Origin: Devosia ureilytica
GTDB taxonomy: Bacteria; Pseudomonadota; Alphaproteobacteria; Rhizobiales; Devosiaceae
Assembly: GCF_024273195.1 (NCBI RefSeq)
Contig: NZ_JAMZCU010000005.1
Location: 95,628-159,627 of the forward strand
Reading direction: 5' to 3'
Length of the DNA: 64,000 nt
Below the pieces are notes generated by a model. That model was not told the DNA's origin, made no database searches, and worked only from the letters and a program-made list of their open reading frames with translations. Position numbers and translations under genes: made by a program. Each line of letters begins with the position of its first letter. Position 1 is the stretch's first letter. This document shows positions 38,320 to 49,164 of this stretch, one piece after another.

Positions 38320-40354
38320 GCCCGAGGCAATGCTGAGGGCCGTCATTGCCCGATTGTACCCCGCCGATGCGCAGCATGGTGACGGCCTGGCCTTCGGCGC
38401 CCTCGACTATCTCGAACGCCACTTCGCCGCCCATCCAACCGATCGGCAAAGCGTCGCAGCCGGCCTCGAAGCTCTCGCCGCGGCAGGCTTTGCTGATCTT
38501 GATATTCAGGCCCAGGATAACCTGCTGACGCGATACGAACAGGAAGCCTGGTTCCTCCGCCTCGCCGAACTGGTTGCCGAGGGCATCTATGCCGACCCTG
38601 GCAATGGCGGTAATCCAGGCGCTGCCTCATGGGCGATGCTGGGCTATGCACATGGCCTGCCCGACGGCCCCTCTGGCCCACCGGCCCAGGACGCGCCACC
38701 ATCGCGCGGCCATTCCGGCACGCTGCGTTATGACACCATAATTGTGGGCGCCGGAGCCGGCGGTGGCGTCGCGGCGGCGGTGCTTGCCGAGGCCGGACAC
38801 CACGTATTGCTGCTTGAGCGCGGCGTCGAGCGCAGCTATGCCGATAGCGGGCATCGCGACCATTTGCGCAACCACCGCCTCTCGCTCTATGGCCACAATA
38901 CCGGCCCCGACCTTGCCGGCAATCCGCGCGTCTTTGTCGATGCCAACGGTCACGAGCACATGGCTGCACCGCATGAGCCGGGTTATCACAACATCGCCGC
39001 AGCGGTGGGCAGTGGCACCACGCTTTATGGTGCCATGGCCTGGCGCTTCCACCGCGACGACTTTCGCATGGCGAGCCTTTATGGCGTGCCCGAAGGGTCC
39101 TCGCTGGTGGATTGGCCCATGGATTCTGACGCGCTGGCGCCCTGGTATGATCGGGTCGAGGCCGAACTGGGTGTTTCCGGCGATGCGGCACGCCACAGCC
39201 ATGAAGGCGCCCGCGACCGCCCCTATGCCATGCCGCCCCTGCCGCCCGCCCCGCAGACCCCGACGCTTGTCGCAGGCGCCGCAGCGCTGGGCCTCTCCAC
39301 CACCGTGCCGCCGCTGGCGACCAACAGCGTGCCCCATGATGGCAGGGGCGCCTGCATCGGCTGCGGCGCCTGCGTTGGCTTTCCCTGCCCCGTCAATGCC
39401 AAGAACGGCAGCCACAACACATTCATCCGGCGTGCCCTCGCCACCGGGCGCTGCGAACTGGTGACCGGCGTCATGGTCACCAAGGTCGATACCGACACGG
39501 CGGGCCGTGTCACCGGCGTCAGCTTTGCCGATCCCGATGGGGCCATCCACGGGGTGCGCGCAAAGACTGTGGTGCTGGCCGCCAGCGCCATTGAAACGGC
39601 ACGGCTGTTGCTCAATTCAGCCTCATCGCGCGAACTTGAGGGGCTGGGCAATGCCAGCGACCAGGTCGGGCGGCACCTGCAGGGCCATGTCTATCCGCAG
39701 GCCTATGGCCTGTTTGATCACACGGTTCACGGCAGCACCGGCCCCGGCGTCACCATTGCCACCACCCAGTTCAGTCATGGCAATCCCGGCATCATCGGCG
39801 GCGGACTGATCGCTGACGACTTCATCCTGCCCCCGATCCTGTTCTGGAAGTCCTGCCTGCCGCCCGATCTCCCGCGCTGGGGTCAGGCCGCCAAGGCCTT
39901 CATGCGCGACAATTTCCACAAGGTGCTGCGGCTGACCGGCCCCATTCACGAAATCCCCAATCCGATGTCTCGGGTAACGGTAAGCGCAAGCCTGCGCGAC
40001 CGATGGGGCCTGCCGGTGGCGCGGCTTTCGGGCAGCATCCACCCCGAGAGCCTGCGCACAGCGCTTTACGTGCAGCAGCGCGCCTTTGACTGGCTCGACG
40101 CCTCCGGCGCATCGCGGCATTGGGGGCCGGTTCCGGCCATGGGTCTGTCCGCGGGCCAGCACCAGGCCGGCACCTGTCGCATGGGCACAGACCCGGCCCA
40201 TTCGGTAACGGACACAGAAGGCCGGGTCTGGGGCCACGACAATCTTTATATCTGCGACGGCTCGGTGCATCCCACCAATGGCGGGTTCAACCCGTTCCTG
40301 ACCATCATGGCCATGAGCTATCGCACGGCGGCCGGACTGGCTGGCCGCCGCTGA
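38312..40354 (+). CDS. GMC-family FAD oxidoreductase fused to a gluconate dehydrogenase subunit 3-like domain
   Basis: A protein of 680 residues. Residues ~1-130 resemble the small subunit 3 of gluconate 2-dehydrogenases (LYPADAQHGDGL). Residues ~145-680 are a GMC oxidoreductase with FAD motif VGAGAGGGVAAAVLAEAG, a CIGCGACVGFPC cysteine cluster that fits the 3Fe-4S site of FAD glucose/gluconate dehydrogenases, and a C-terminal histidine motif SAGQHQAGTCRMG. No Tat or Sec signal is visible, so it appears cytosolic. It is translationally coupled to denD. The substrate is unknown, likely a polyol or sugar. Confidence 0.85.
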   Translation: MVEPEAMLRAVIARLYPADAQHGDGLAFGALDYLERHFAAHPTDRQSVAAGLEALAAAGFADLDIQAQDNLLTRYEQEAWFLRLAELVAEGIYADPGNGGNPGAASWAMLGYAHGLPDGPSGPPAQDAPPSRGHSGTLRYDTIIVGAGAGGGVAAAVLAEAGHHVLLLERGVERSYADSGHRDHLRNHRLSLYGHNTGPDLAGNPRVFVDANGHEHMAAPHEPGYHNIAAAVGSGTTLYGAMAWRFHRDDFRMASLYGVPEGSSLVDWPMDSDALAPWYDRVEAELGVSGDAARHSHEGARDRPYAMPPLPPAPQTPTLVAGAAALGLSTTVPPLATNSVPHDGRGACIGCGACVGFPCPVNAKNGSHNTFIRRALATGRCELVTGVMVTKVDTDTAGRVTGVSFADPDGAIHGVRAKTVVLAASAIETARLLLNSASSRELEGLGNASDQVGRHLQGHVYPQAYGLFDHTVHGSTGPGVTIATTQFSHGNPGIIGGGLIADDFILPPILFWKSCLPPDLPRWGQAAKAFMRDNFHKVLRLTGPIHEIPNPMSRVTVSASLRDRWGLPVARLSGSIHPESLRTALYVQQRAFDWLDASGASRHWGPVPAMGLSAGQHQAGTCRMGTDPAHSVTDTEGRVWGHDNLYICDGSVHPTNGGFNPFLTIMAMSYRTAAGLAGRR

Positions 40355-40356
40355 AC

Positions 40357-41661
40357 TCAGGCCCCGGTAACGCGCCAGATGACATCGCCCACATCATCCG
40401 CCATCAGCACGGCGCCATCGCTGGCGAGGGCCACACCGACCGGACGGCCATAGGAATACTTCTCATCGGGCGAGAGAAAGTCCTTGAGGATCTCGCGCGG
40501 CATGCCGACCGGCTTGCCGTTCTGGAATTCGACGAAGGCCAGCTTGTAACCCGAAAGCTTGGAGCGGTTCCACGAGCCGTGCTGGCCAATGGCCATGCCG
40601 GACGGAAAGCCGGGCAGCGTGCCTTCGGGCAGCCAACAGAGACCGAGCGAGGCCGTGTGACCGCCCAGCGCATAATCGGGCTGCGTGGCGGAGGCGACCT
40701 TGGCGGCATCCTGAGGCACGCGGTCGTCAACGACGCGATCCCAATAGCAGAAGGGCCAGCCGTAAAATCCACCATCGACCACTGAAGTGAGATAATCGGG
40801 CGGGGTTTCGTCGCCCAGGCCGTCGCGCTCATTGACCACGGTCCACAGGTGCCCACCAACCGGCTCCCAGGCCATGCCCACCGGATTGCGCAGGCCACCG
40901 GCAAAAATGCGAGACTGGCCCGAGACCAGATCCAGCTCATGGATACAGGCGCGGTTTTCTTCCGCCGCCATGCCCGCGTCGCCGATATTGCTGAGCGAAC
41001 CGACAGCCACATAAAGCTTGCTGCCGTCCTTGGAGGCAATGAGATTGCGCGTCCAGTGTCCACCCGGAACCAGGGTCATCAGCGTCTTGCCGGGCTTGGT
41101 GATGCGGGTCTCGCCGGCCACATAGGGATAGGCCAGCACCGCGTCGGAGGCGCCGACATAAAGCGTGTCCCCGATCACCACCATGCCGAAGGGCTGGCGC
41201 ACATTCTCGATATAGGCATGGCGTTCCTCGGCCACCCCGTCGCCATCGGCATCGCGCAGCAGCATCACCCGGTTGGGGCTCTTGCCCGAGGCCTTGGCGC
41301 GCTTCATCGTGGCGTGCATGGCATGCTCGAATATGGTTCGCGGACCGCTGCCTTCCTCGCCCATGGATTCGGCCACCAGCACATCGCCATTGGGCAGGAC
41401 ATACACGTGGCGCGGGTGATCAAGCCCCTTGGCAAAGGCGTTGACCTTGAGGCCAGGCGCGGGCGTCGGCTTGTGATCGCCTTCCCAACCCTTGGCCGTG
41501 GGCATCTTGAGGGTCGGAATCTTGCCCTGTGGCTTGGCATCGGGAATGGCCGGCGAGGCGCCATAGGCCGGCGCTTTCGGTCCGTCGCCGGAATGGCGAA
41601 TGGCAACGGCTGCACCACCGACAAGGGCGACGATGCGGGCGAAAAGGCTGGACTGGGCCAT
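40357..41661 (-). CDS. Sorbosone dehydrogenase-family / PQQ-type beta-propeller sugar dehydrogenase
   Basis: A protein of 434 residues. A hydrophobic N-terminus (about 5-22) suggests export or membrane anchoring. The beta-propeller carries GLDHPRHVYVLPNGDVLVAE, RVMLLRDADGDGV, GGLRNPVGMAWEP and RPVGVALASDGAVLMADD, typical of L-sorbosone dehydrogenase-like proteins. It is convergent with the GMC gene, and both may work on polyols or sugars. Confidence 0.87.
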   Translation of the reverse strand: MAQSSLFARIVALVGGAAVAIRHSGDGPKAPAYGASPAIPDAKPQGKIPTLKMPTAKGWEGDHKPTPAPGLKVNAFAKGLDHPRHVYVLPNGDVLVAESMGEEGSGPRTIFEHAMHATMKRAKASGKSPNRVMLLRDADGDGVAEERHAYIENVRQPFGMVVIGDTLYVGASDAVLAYPYVAGETRITKPGKTLMTLVPGGHWTRNLIASKDGSKLYVAVGSLSNIGDAGMAAEENRACIHELDLVSGQSRIFAGGLRNPVGMAWEPVGGHLWTVVNERDGLGDETPPDYLTSVVDGGFYGWPFCYWDRVVDDRVPQDAAKVASATQPDYALGGHTASLGLCWLPEGTLPGFPSGMAIGQHGSWNRSKLSGYKLAFVEFQNGKPVGMPREILKDFLSPDEKYSYGRPVGVALASDGAVLMADDVGDVIWRVTGA

Positions 41662-41776
41662 GAAACGTCTCGAAATCTGGGATAAAACGAAGGAGAGATT
41701 GCTAGGCTAATGACTTTGCGCCCCAAGCACTAGTACCGGGGGCAAAAATCAGACAATTGCGCACCCGCGACCGGCG

Positions 41777-43075
41777 CTAGGCCTCGATCATGGTGCGCAC
41801 CTGCGAGCCGGGCGCGATGGTTGATGGGGCATTGTTCAACTGCTCCATGGCAAAGCCCGCGGCGGCCTTGTATTTGGCCACGAACTCATTGCGCTCCTCG
41901 GGCGGCACCACATCATCGATATTGTCGAACTCACCGGCGCAGCGTTCATCGACGATATTGAGGAGGCCGAAGGGGCCGGCGCCGCGATTGCGCAGCACCA
42001 GCTGCGAGATCGGCCCGCAGAATTTGCTGTCATAGGCGCTGAGCGCTGCCGGGGTGACCCCATGCTCGAGCATGGCCACACCCAGTTGGCGGGCATCCAT
42101 GATGGCCTGGCTGGCGCCGTTGGAGCCGGTTGGATACATGGCATGGGCCGCGTCGCCCATAAGGGCCACCGGACCATCCTGCCAGGTCGATACCGGGTCG
42201 CGGTCGATCATGGGATTTTCATAGGCCACATCCGAGCGCCCAAGCAGGTCGGGCACGTCCAGCCAGTCATAGGTCCAGCCGGCGAAATGATGGGCAAAGT
42301 CCGCCACCTCGACGGGCCTGAACCAGCCGCTGCTGTAGCGGCCATCGGTGGCATCAACCGTCAACTCCGCGATCCAGTTGATCATGGCCAGCCCGGTTTC
42401 GGGGTCGGGATGCGAAATGGGATAAAACACCACGCGGTGCCGATGGGTGCCCAGGCCGACGAAGGACGAACCCGAGCGGATCGGCTTGCCCAGCGTCGTG
42501 CCGCGCCACATGATGGCGCCGCCCCAGTGGATGGGCGGCTGGTCGGGGTGCATGGTGGCGCGGATCGCTGAATGAATGCCATCGGCCGCAATAAGAAGGC
42601 TCGCCGTCTCGCGCAATTGCGTGCCATCGGCCCGCTGCACCAGTGCCGTCACGCTGCCGTCGGCGTTCTTTTCGTAGCCGGTGACCTTGTGCCCCAGCTT
42701 GACGACATCGGGACCGGCGCGCTCGACCAGCGTGCGGTGGAGCAACATGTGGAAGCGGCCGCGATGCACCGCATATTGCGGCCAATTGTATCCGGCGAGA
42801 AGGCCGCGCGGCTCGGAATAGACATCATTGCCATTGAGCCCGACCAGCGCCCACTCCCGCGCCGGCACGCCGACCGTGTCGAGCGCATCGGCGCCAATAC
42901 CCAGATCGTAAAGTTCCCGCACCGCATTGGGCTGGATATTGATACCCACGCCAAGCGGCGCCAGCTCGCGAACGGCTTCGTAAACCGTGAACGGCACGCC
43001 GATCTGCTGCAAAGTCAGGGCCGTTGCCAGGCCGCCAATGCCCCCGCCCGCAATGATGACATGTGGTTCGGACAT
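41777..43075 (-). CDS. FAD-dependent monooxygenase (PhzS/salicylate hydroxylase-like)
   Basis: A protein of 432 residues. The Rossmann motif is IIAGGGIGGLATALTLQQIG at the N-terminus. The DG motif is LLIAADGIHSAIRATM near 165, and the GD motif VALMGDAAHAMYPTGSNGASQ is near 300. It hydroxylates an aromatic substrate with NAD(P)H and oxygen, by family analogy. The substrate is unknown. Confidence 0.88.
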   Translation of the reverse strand: MSEPHVIIAGGGIGGLATALTLQQIGVPFTVYEAVRELAPLGVGINIQPNAVRELYDLGIGADALDTVGVPAREWALVGLNGNDVYSEPRGLLAGYNWPQYAVHRGRFHMLLHRTLVERAGPDVVKLGHKVTGYEKNADGSVTALVQRADGTQLRETASLLIAADGIHSAIRATMHPDQPPIHWGGAIMWRGTTLGKPIRSGSSFVGLGTHRHRVVFYPISHPDPETGLAMINWIAELTVDATDGRYSSGWFRPVEVADFAHHFAGWTYDWLDVPDLLGRSDVAYENPMIDRDPVSTWQDGPVALMGDAAHAMYPTGSNGASQAIMDARQLGVAMLEHGVTPAALSAYDSKFCGPISQLVLRNRGAGPFGLLNIVDERCAGEFDNIDDVVPPEERNEFVAKYKAAAGFAMEQLNNAPSTIAPGSQVRTMIEA

Positions 43076-43150
43076 GTGCCCCCGCTCAACTGTTATTTTT
43101 GTGAACCGTCATAGACGAGCATCTGGATCAAGTCCAATGCCCCCGGCGCG

Positions 43151-43618
43151 CTATTCGACGGCGTAAATGTCGATCTGGACGCCGGTGGCGGTTTTGGCCC
43201 CGGTGCCGATGAACACCATGCGGTTGACATAGGCATAGGCCGGGTGGCCGGTTTCGAGCCGGATCGAGGACCGCATGTAATAGGCTTCGGGCGACACGGG
43301 TTCGCCGGAAACAAGGCTTTTCATCACCGCTTCCGGGCCGTGGCGATAGCCCTGGTCCACGATCTCGATGAGGGCGCCGTCCTCGGTCTCGAAACTATAG
43401 CGCGCATCGAGTATCGCCAGGCCATCGGCGCTGGCGGTCATCCAGTCAGCGCCCCCTGGCGATATCGTGCCGCTCAGCGCCGGCCCACTGACGCGTCCAC
43501 CCACAATGGGAATGATGCGCCGCTGGCCCAGCCGCCCCGCTCCCAGATGGCGAACGGGCCCGGCTTCGACCTCCAGCGTACAGAACGGGCGCAGCACGGG
43601 CGCCTTGAGATCCAGCAT
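43151..43618 (-). CDS. DUF3237 family protein
   Basis: A protein of 155 residues. It is a beta-rich protein with RRIIPIVGGRVSGPALSGTISPGGADW and a TGVQIDIYAVE C-terminus, the DUF3237 pattern. It is upstream of the FAD monooxygenase on the same strand with 75 bases between, so the two may be cotranscribed. Function is unknown. Confidence 0.82.
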   Translation of the reverse strand: MLDLKAPVLRPFCTLEVEAGPVRHLGAGRLGQRRIIPIVGGRVSGPALSGTISPGGADWMTASADGLAILDARYSFETEDGALIEIVDQGYRHGPEAVMKSLVSGEPVSPEAYYMRSSIRLETGHPAYAYVNRMVFIGTGAKTATGVQIDIYAVE

Positions 43619-43733
43619 GTTTCCCCCTCATCACGACGGCGCCGAACCTAACGGCCCGCTTCCCGCCCGGCAATCCCGAAGCCCGCGCGGCTGGTTTGCC
43701 TTCCGTTGCGGGGGCGCGCGGCGGCCTTATTGG

Positions 43734-43850
43734 CTAACCCCCATGTACCGACCGAGCCAGCCCCAGGAGGTCAAGACTATGGGCAGCATAGCCAGCCATG
43801 CCAATGGCGATGATCACAAGTGCAGTGGTGAGAATGCGACGACGAGTCAT
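43734..43850 (-). CDS. Small basic membrane peptide downstream of the ABC permease
   Basis: A 38-residue ORF beginning MTRRRILTTALVIIAIGMAG, with three Arg and one membrane helix. It starts 9 bases after the permease stop, with an AGGATTT weak ribosome site. It may be a real small membrane subunit, or the remnant of a lost HlyD-type partner. No homologue is recognised. Confidence 0.45.
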   Translation of the reverse strand: MTRRRILTTALVIIAIGMAGYAAHSLDLLGLARSVHGG

Positions 43851-43859
43851 TTTGAAATC

Positions 43860-46259
43860 CTAATTGTATGCAAGGGTTTGGCGGATGGTGAGGCGCGCGG
43901 CTTGCCGCGCGGGTGTGAGGCTGGCAAGGACCGAGCCGGCAACCAGGATCAGGGTCCAGATGCCGATGGCGCCCGTGGATATGGTCAGGGGCAACGGCAG
44001 GCCGAAGGACATCGTCCCGACCAATTGGCCGATGCTGTAGCCCAGCGGAATGCCGGCAATCAGCGCCAGCGGCAGGCTCAACAAGGCAATCATCAGCCCC
44101 TCGGCCAGGATGTTGCGCATCAGCGGGCCACCACCGGCGCCAATGGTGCGCATGATGCCGAACTCGCGGGTGCGTTCGACCACGCTTGACCCCTGGGACG
44201 CGGCAAGGCCGATACTGCCCACAGCCGCCATCAGCAGCGCCATGGCCTTGAGCGCGATGATCAGGATGGCGACATGGCCCGATTGTGCTGCCGCCAGCGT
44301 GGCCTCGGTGGTCAATTGCTCGATGGCAATACCCGCCCGATTCAGCGCCTCGGATGCGGCAACGGCGGTTTGGGCAACACTGGCAGCGTCATCCTCGGCC
44401 AGCACCAGGCGGATGGCCGCGACCCCATCGTGATGGTCCACCAGCACGGCGAACAGGTCCGGCGGGAGATAGGCCGTTGCCGGGGTCAATATCTGGCGCA
44501 CAATACCGCCCGGTGTCGCCGCCAGCGTCCGTCCTTCCACGGCCAGAAGCAGCTGGGCATCGAGTGCCGGTCGGCCAAGCAGGTTCCACGCCTGCTGATT
44601 GAGCACGATGGCCGCCGCGTCCGCTCTGGAACCCGCGATGAATTCGGGATCGGCCGGCAGGCTACCGAGCGGTCGCAGCGACAGGCTGCCGTGGCCACCA
44701 TCAGGATAGGTGCGCACCAGCATCAACCCATCCTCGCGGCCCGCGGCGCCCGAAATCAGGTCTGTGGGCCGCAGCTCGGCAATATTGCCAACACCGGCCA
44801 GCGCCTCGGCCAGCCGCGCAGGCGATACCGGCTCGAGCAGGTTCATTTCGATGTCGTAGTCCCGACTGCCGGCCGCCTCGACCAATTGCCCCTGCCAGGC
44901 GGCTTCGACATTGAGTGCGGCGACAAACATCGCGCCGGCCGTCCCCAAAAGGCCAATATTGAGCAGCAACCGCCCCCGCTTGCGGAAGGCGTTGCGCAAT
45001 GCCAGCAGCAGTGTTCGATCAATGCCGGTAAATCGGCCGAGCAAGCGCTGGATGGGGTCATTGCGCAGGGCATCTGCGGCGACGCCCTGGTCCGCCAAAA
45101 CCTCCCGCACGGTCGCGCGGGTCGCCTTGCGGATGGGCACGGCAACCAAGATCAACGGCAGCAGCAGGCCAGTGGCGACCAGCGCGACGATCAGCCAGGT
45201 GGATACCAGCGGCGAGGCGATGTCGAAATTGAGGAGTTGCGAGATCACGCTGGCAAAGCCGGCCGCCCCATAGAGCCCAAGGGGAATGGCGACGGCGAGC
45301 GCCGCTGCCGCCACCACGGCAATACCAACGAGATAGAGGCCGCCAATCTGCCGGCTGGTGCCGCCAATGGCTTTCATGATGGCAATCTGGCGGACCTGTT
45401 GTGCCAGGAGCGCAGAAACCATGGCCGCCGTGAGCACCGCACTCAGGATGAGCGCCAAAAGGGCGAACATCAGGAACATGCCCAGCACACCATTCATCTG
45501 GCTTTGGTGCGGATGCTGGTTGACGGGCGGAATCTGCACCTGGTGCACCGTGACACCACGCTCGACGAGGCGGCGGGAAACGCCGGCAACCACGCCATCG
45601 ACATGGTCCTGTCCAAGCGCGGCATCCCGCACGACCACTTTGACCAGTTCGGATGCGAGGGGCAGGCCGAGCTGCGCCGCCGTCTCCGACGTCAGGTAAA
45701 TATAGGCGGTCTGCTCCTGCCAGGCTGGCGCCAGGCTTGGATCATGCACCGAGCCGGCAACAGGCAGGTCGCGTACCGTGCCGCCGCTGGTCTGGATGGA
45801 GATCGTCCCGCCAATGGCGGCGCCAAGAAAGCCCATGGCTTCGCGCTCCACCAGGACCGTGCCCACGGCGGGCGGAAACTGCCCATCCGCGGCAAAGGTT
45901 CGGCCGATATCGGCGCTGGAGAAATCGGGAACGACAAACAGCAAGCTGCGGTGCCAGGTCCCTTCTCCACTCCGGGATCGGGCCACCACGATGGAGGTGG
46001 GTTCGGCAGCGACAATACCGGGATCGGCCGCAATGGTCGCCAGGATGTCCGGCGTCACCGCCCCGACATCGATCAGCGCCGAGGCCGGATTGGTCTGAAG
46101 GTAGTTTCGGGCAATTTCCCGGCTGAGGATGGCGTAGGCACCGGCAATGGTGGTCAGCGCGAACATGCCGATGGCAAGCGCGGTGAACATGAGGGCGATG
46201 CGCCCCTGGGTTGCGCTGAAATCGCCAATCAGCTTGCGCCAGCGTGGGGCAAGGGTCAT
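43860..46259 (-). CDS. FtsX-like ABC transporter permease (two FtsX domains)
   Basis: A protein of 799 residues. An N-terminal membrane helix precedes a periplasmic domain. FtsX domain 1 is near 265-370, with further helices near 400-450. A second periplasmic domain and FtsX domain 2 are near 680-790 (a MacB-like duplicated architecture). It starts at the ATGA overlap with the ATPase gene. It is probably a lipoprotein, peptide or small-molecule exporter. Confidence 0.9.
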   Translation of the reverse strand: MTLAPRWRKLIGDFSATQGRIALMFTALAIGMFALTTIAGAYAILSREIARNYLQTNPASALIDVGAVTPDILATIAADPGIVAAEPTSIVVARSRSGEGTWHRSLLFVVPDFSSADIGRTFAADGQFPPAVGTVLVEREAMGFLGAAIGGTISIQTSGGTVRDLPVAGSVHDPSLAPAWQEQTAYIYLTSETAAQLGLPLASELVKVVVRDAALGQDHVDGVVAGVSRRLVERGVTVHQVQIPPVNQHPHQSQMNGVLGMFLMFALLALILSAVLTAAMVSALLAQQVRQIAIMKAIGGTSRQIGGLYLVGIAVVAAAALAVAIPLGLYGAAGFASVISQLLNFDIASPLVSTWLIVALVATGLLLPLILVAVPIRKATRATVREVLADQGVAADALRNDPIQRLLGRFTGIDRTLLLALRNAFRKRGRLLLNIGLLGTAGAMFVAALNVEAAWQGQLVEAAGSRDYDIEMNLLEPVSPARLAEALAGVGNIAELRPTDLISGAAGREDGLMLVRTYPDGGHGSLSLRPLGSLPADPEFIAGSRADAAAIVLNQQAWNLLGRPALDAQLLLAVEGRTLAATPGGIVRQILTPATAYLPPDLFAVLVDHHDGVAAIRLVLAEDDAASVAQTAVAASEALNRAGIAIEQLTTEATLAAAQSGHVAILIIALKAMALLMAAVGSIGLAASQGSSVVERTREFGIMRTIGAGGGPLMRNILAEGLMIALLSLPLALIAGIPLGYSIGQLVGTMSFGLPLPLTISTGAIGIWTLILVAGSVLASLTPARQAARLTIRQTLAYN

Positions 46260-46999
46260 GACCGCCCCCCCTGGCCCTGCGTGGTGACCATGCGGCCATC
46301 GGCCAGTTCGATCGTGTCGGTAAAATAGTCGCCCAGATCACGCTCATGGGTGACCATGACCACCGTCTTGCCCTCTTCGGTGAGGCCACGGAACAAGTCC
46401 ATCACCTCGGTCGTGGTGCGAGAATCAAGGTTCCCGGTCGGCTCGTCGGCCACCAGCAACGGCGGGTCATTGGCCAGGGCACGGGCGATGGCGGCGCGTT
46501 GCTGCTGCCCGCCCGAGAGGTCGGCAGGCAGTTTGTCGGCCTGTTCGGCTATGCCGAGTTTTTCGAGCAGCGCCAAAGCGCGCGGCCGCCGGTCCTGTGG
46601 CCGTCCGAAGCGACAAAAATCCATAGGCAACATGACGTTCTCGACCACCGTCAATGTCGGCAGCAATTGGAAGAATTGAAACACCACGCCGACATTGCGA
46701 CCGCGCCAGGCCGTCAGCTCCTCTTCCGATTTGCCGTTGAGCAGGACGTTCCCGAAGTGGATGTCGCCGCTGGTGGCGCTATCGATGCCAGTCAGCAGGT
46801 TGGCCAGCGTGGTCTTGCCACTGCCCGATTTTCCGACCACCGCCAGGAAGGCACCCGCCTCCAGGCTGAGGGTAATGTCGGTGAGAGCAGCAAAGGGACC
46901 TGCGGGCGTGTCGTAGGTCTTGCCGATTGCCCGCAGGCTGACGATGGGCGCCGCCGTGGCAAGGCGCGCGACCGGCTTGAGAAGCGATGTAGGGGGCAC
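46256..46999 (-). CDS. ABC transporter ATP-binding protein (LolD/MacB type)
   Basis: A protein of 247 residues from a GTG with a GGAG site 7 bases upstream. Walker A is GKSGSGKTTL, the signature LSGGQQQRAAIARAL, and Walker B LLVADEPTGNLD. It is paired with the FtsX-like permease. A divergent TetR gene likely controls both. Confidence 0.95.
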   Translation of the reverse strand: MPPTSLLKPVARLATAAPIVSLRAIGKTYDTPAGPFAALTDITLSLEAGAFLAVVGKSGSGKTTLANLLTGIDSATSGDIHFGNVLLNGKSEEELTAWRGRNVGVVFQFFQLLPTLTVVENVMLPMDFCRFGRPQDRRPRALALLEKLGIAEQADKLPADLSGGQQQRAAIARALANDPPLLVADEPTGNLDSRTTTEVMDLFRGLTEEGKTVVMVTHERDLGDYFTDTIELADGRMVTTQGQGGRS

Positions 47000-47077
47000 G
47001 ATAGAACTCCGTGACGATCAGACATCTGTGTGATATTGGACACTTGTCTTGAAACGCAATCGACGCGGCAGCCGCTC

Positions 47078-47722
47078 ATGTCCGATACTGAACACTGGCC
47101 GGGATTTGACCGGGAAAAGTCTGCGCAGGTGCTTGTCGCGGGCGGATTGACCGACCGGCGGGCCCGGCGCACCCGCCAGTCTCTGCATGAAACATTGATG
47201 CGGCTGACGGTCGAACGTGGCTATGACGAGCTTAGTGTTGCCGACATAGCCGCCGCCGCCAATGTCGGCCGCTCCACCTTTTATGCGCACTTCACCGACA
47301 AGGACGATCTGCTGCGCAGCGCCATGGGGACGCTGCGCGCCGCGCTGGTGCAGGAACATGCGGCGGCAGGCATCGATGGCACCGACCTGGACCGCATGCT
47401 GGGCTTCAGCGCCTTCATGACAGCCCACCTGGCCGAACAGCATGTGCTCTATCGGGCCCTGATGCGCGGCCGGGCGGGGCCGATCCTGCTCGATCTCATC
47501 CGCCACGCATTGTGCGACATTGTCCGCTCCGAACTGGCTCCCGGGTCCAGATCAGCAAATGTCTCGCTGGACGACGAACTCTCCGTGCAGTTCGTCGTGG
47601 GCGCCTATATGTCGGTGCTGACCTGGTGGCTCGACCGCGGAGCCAAAGAGCCGCCTTCCGCCATTGAAGCCGGCTTCCGGCACATGGCGCTGAACGGCCT
47701 TTCGAGGACCCGCAAAGCCTGA
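47078..47722 (+). CDS. TetR-family transcriptional regulator
   Basis: A protein of 214 residues. The N-terminal HTH (about 25-75) reads TRQSLHETLMRLTVERGYDELSVADIAAAANVGRSTFYAHF. The C-terminal ligand domain is helical. It is divergent from the ABC pair with a 78-base spacer, suggesting it represses the exporter. The start at MSDTEHW is chosen by context; the frame opens earlier at 47030. Confidence 0.92.
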   Translation: MSDTEHWPGFDREKSAQVLVAGGLTDRRARRTRQSLHETLMRLTVERGYDELSVADIAAAANVGRSTFYAHFTDKDDLLRSAMGTLRAALVQEHAAAGIDGTDLDRMLGFSAFMTAHLAEQHVLYRALMRGRAGPILLDLIRHALCDIVRSELAPGSRSANVSLDDELSVQFVVGAYMSVLTWWLDRGAKEPPSAIEAGFRHMALNGLSRTRKA

Positions 47723-47894
47723 GATGGCAAGCGCGCTCTGTTAGCGGGTCGAAATTCGCCCGTTTGGCGCCTTGCACCCTTGGCTGCGTTGACCCGCAAC
47801 GTTGATCAGCGGGAAGCGCCTGGCTCGGCTCGACGACCGGAACCGGACGCTGGGCCGTAACCGTTTATCATGCACTCCACTTTCCCCATTGACG

Positions 47895-47950
47895 CCACCT
47901 CTCCCCCGGCGTATCTCCCGCCTCAGGACACCTCTCCCTAACGAGAGGCG
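47895..47950. repeat. Dispersed palindromic repeat, copy 2, ahead of serC
   Basis: Two ACCTCTCCC-like blocks and a CCTCTC (47931-47936) / GAGAGG (47943-47948) hairpin, same family as at 1-58. It lies just before serC. The preceding 47723-47894 has a GGG-CGAA-A-TTCG-CCC hairpin near 47744 but no ORF. Confidence 0.5.
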
Positions 47951-47975
47951 CATAGGCCTGGGAGGGCCGCTGAAG

Positions 47976-49157
<1,182 letters not shown>

Positions 49158-49164
49158 GTTCGGG

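Noticed and set aside
44274-46328. Long plus-strand ORF (684 codons) opposite the FtsX permease
   Set aside because: A shadow of the permease gene; skewed composition rich in Gly, Arg and His, and no recognisable motif.
47000-47077. TetR operator candidate in the ABC/TetR spacer
   Set aside because: GACACTTGTC and CAGACATCTG are only 4-bp-arm palindromes and the longer pairing is interrupted; too weak to call an operator.
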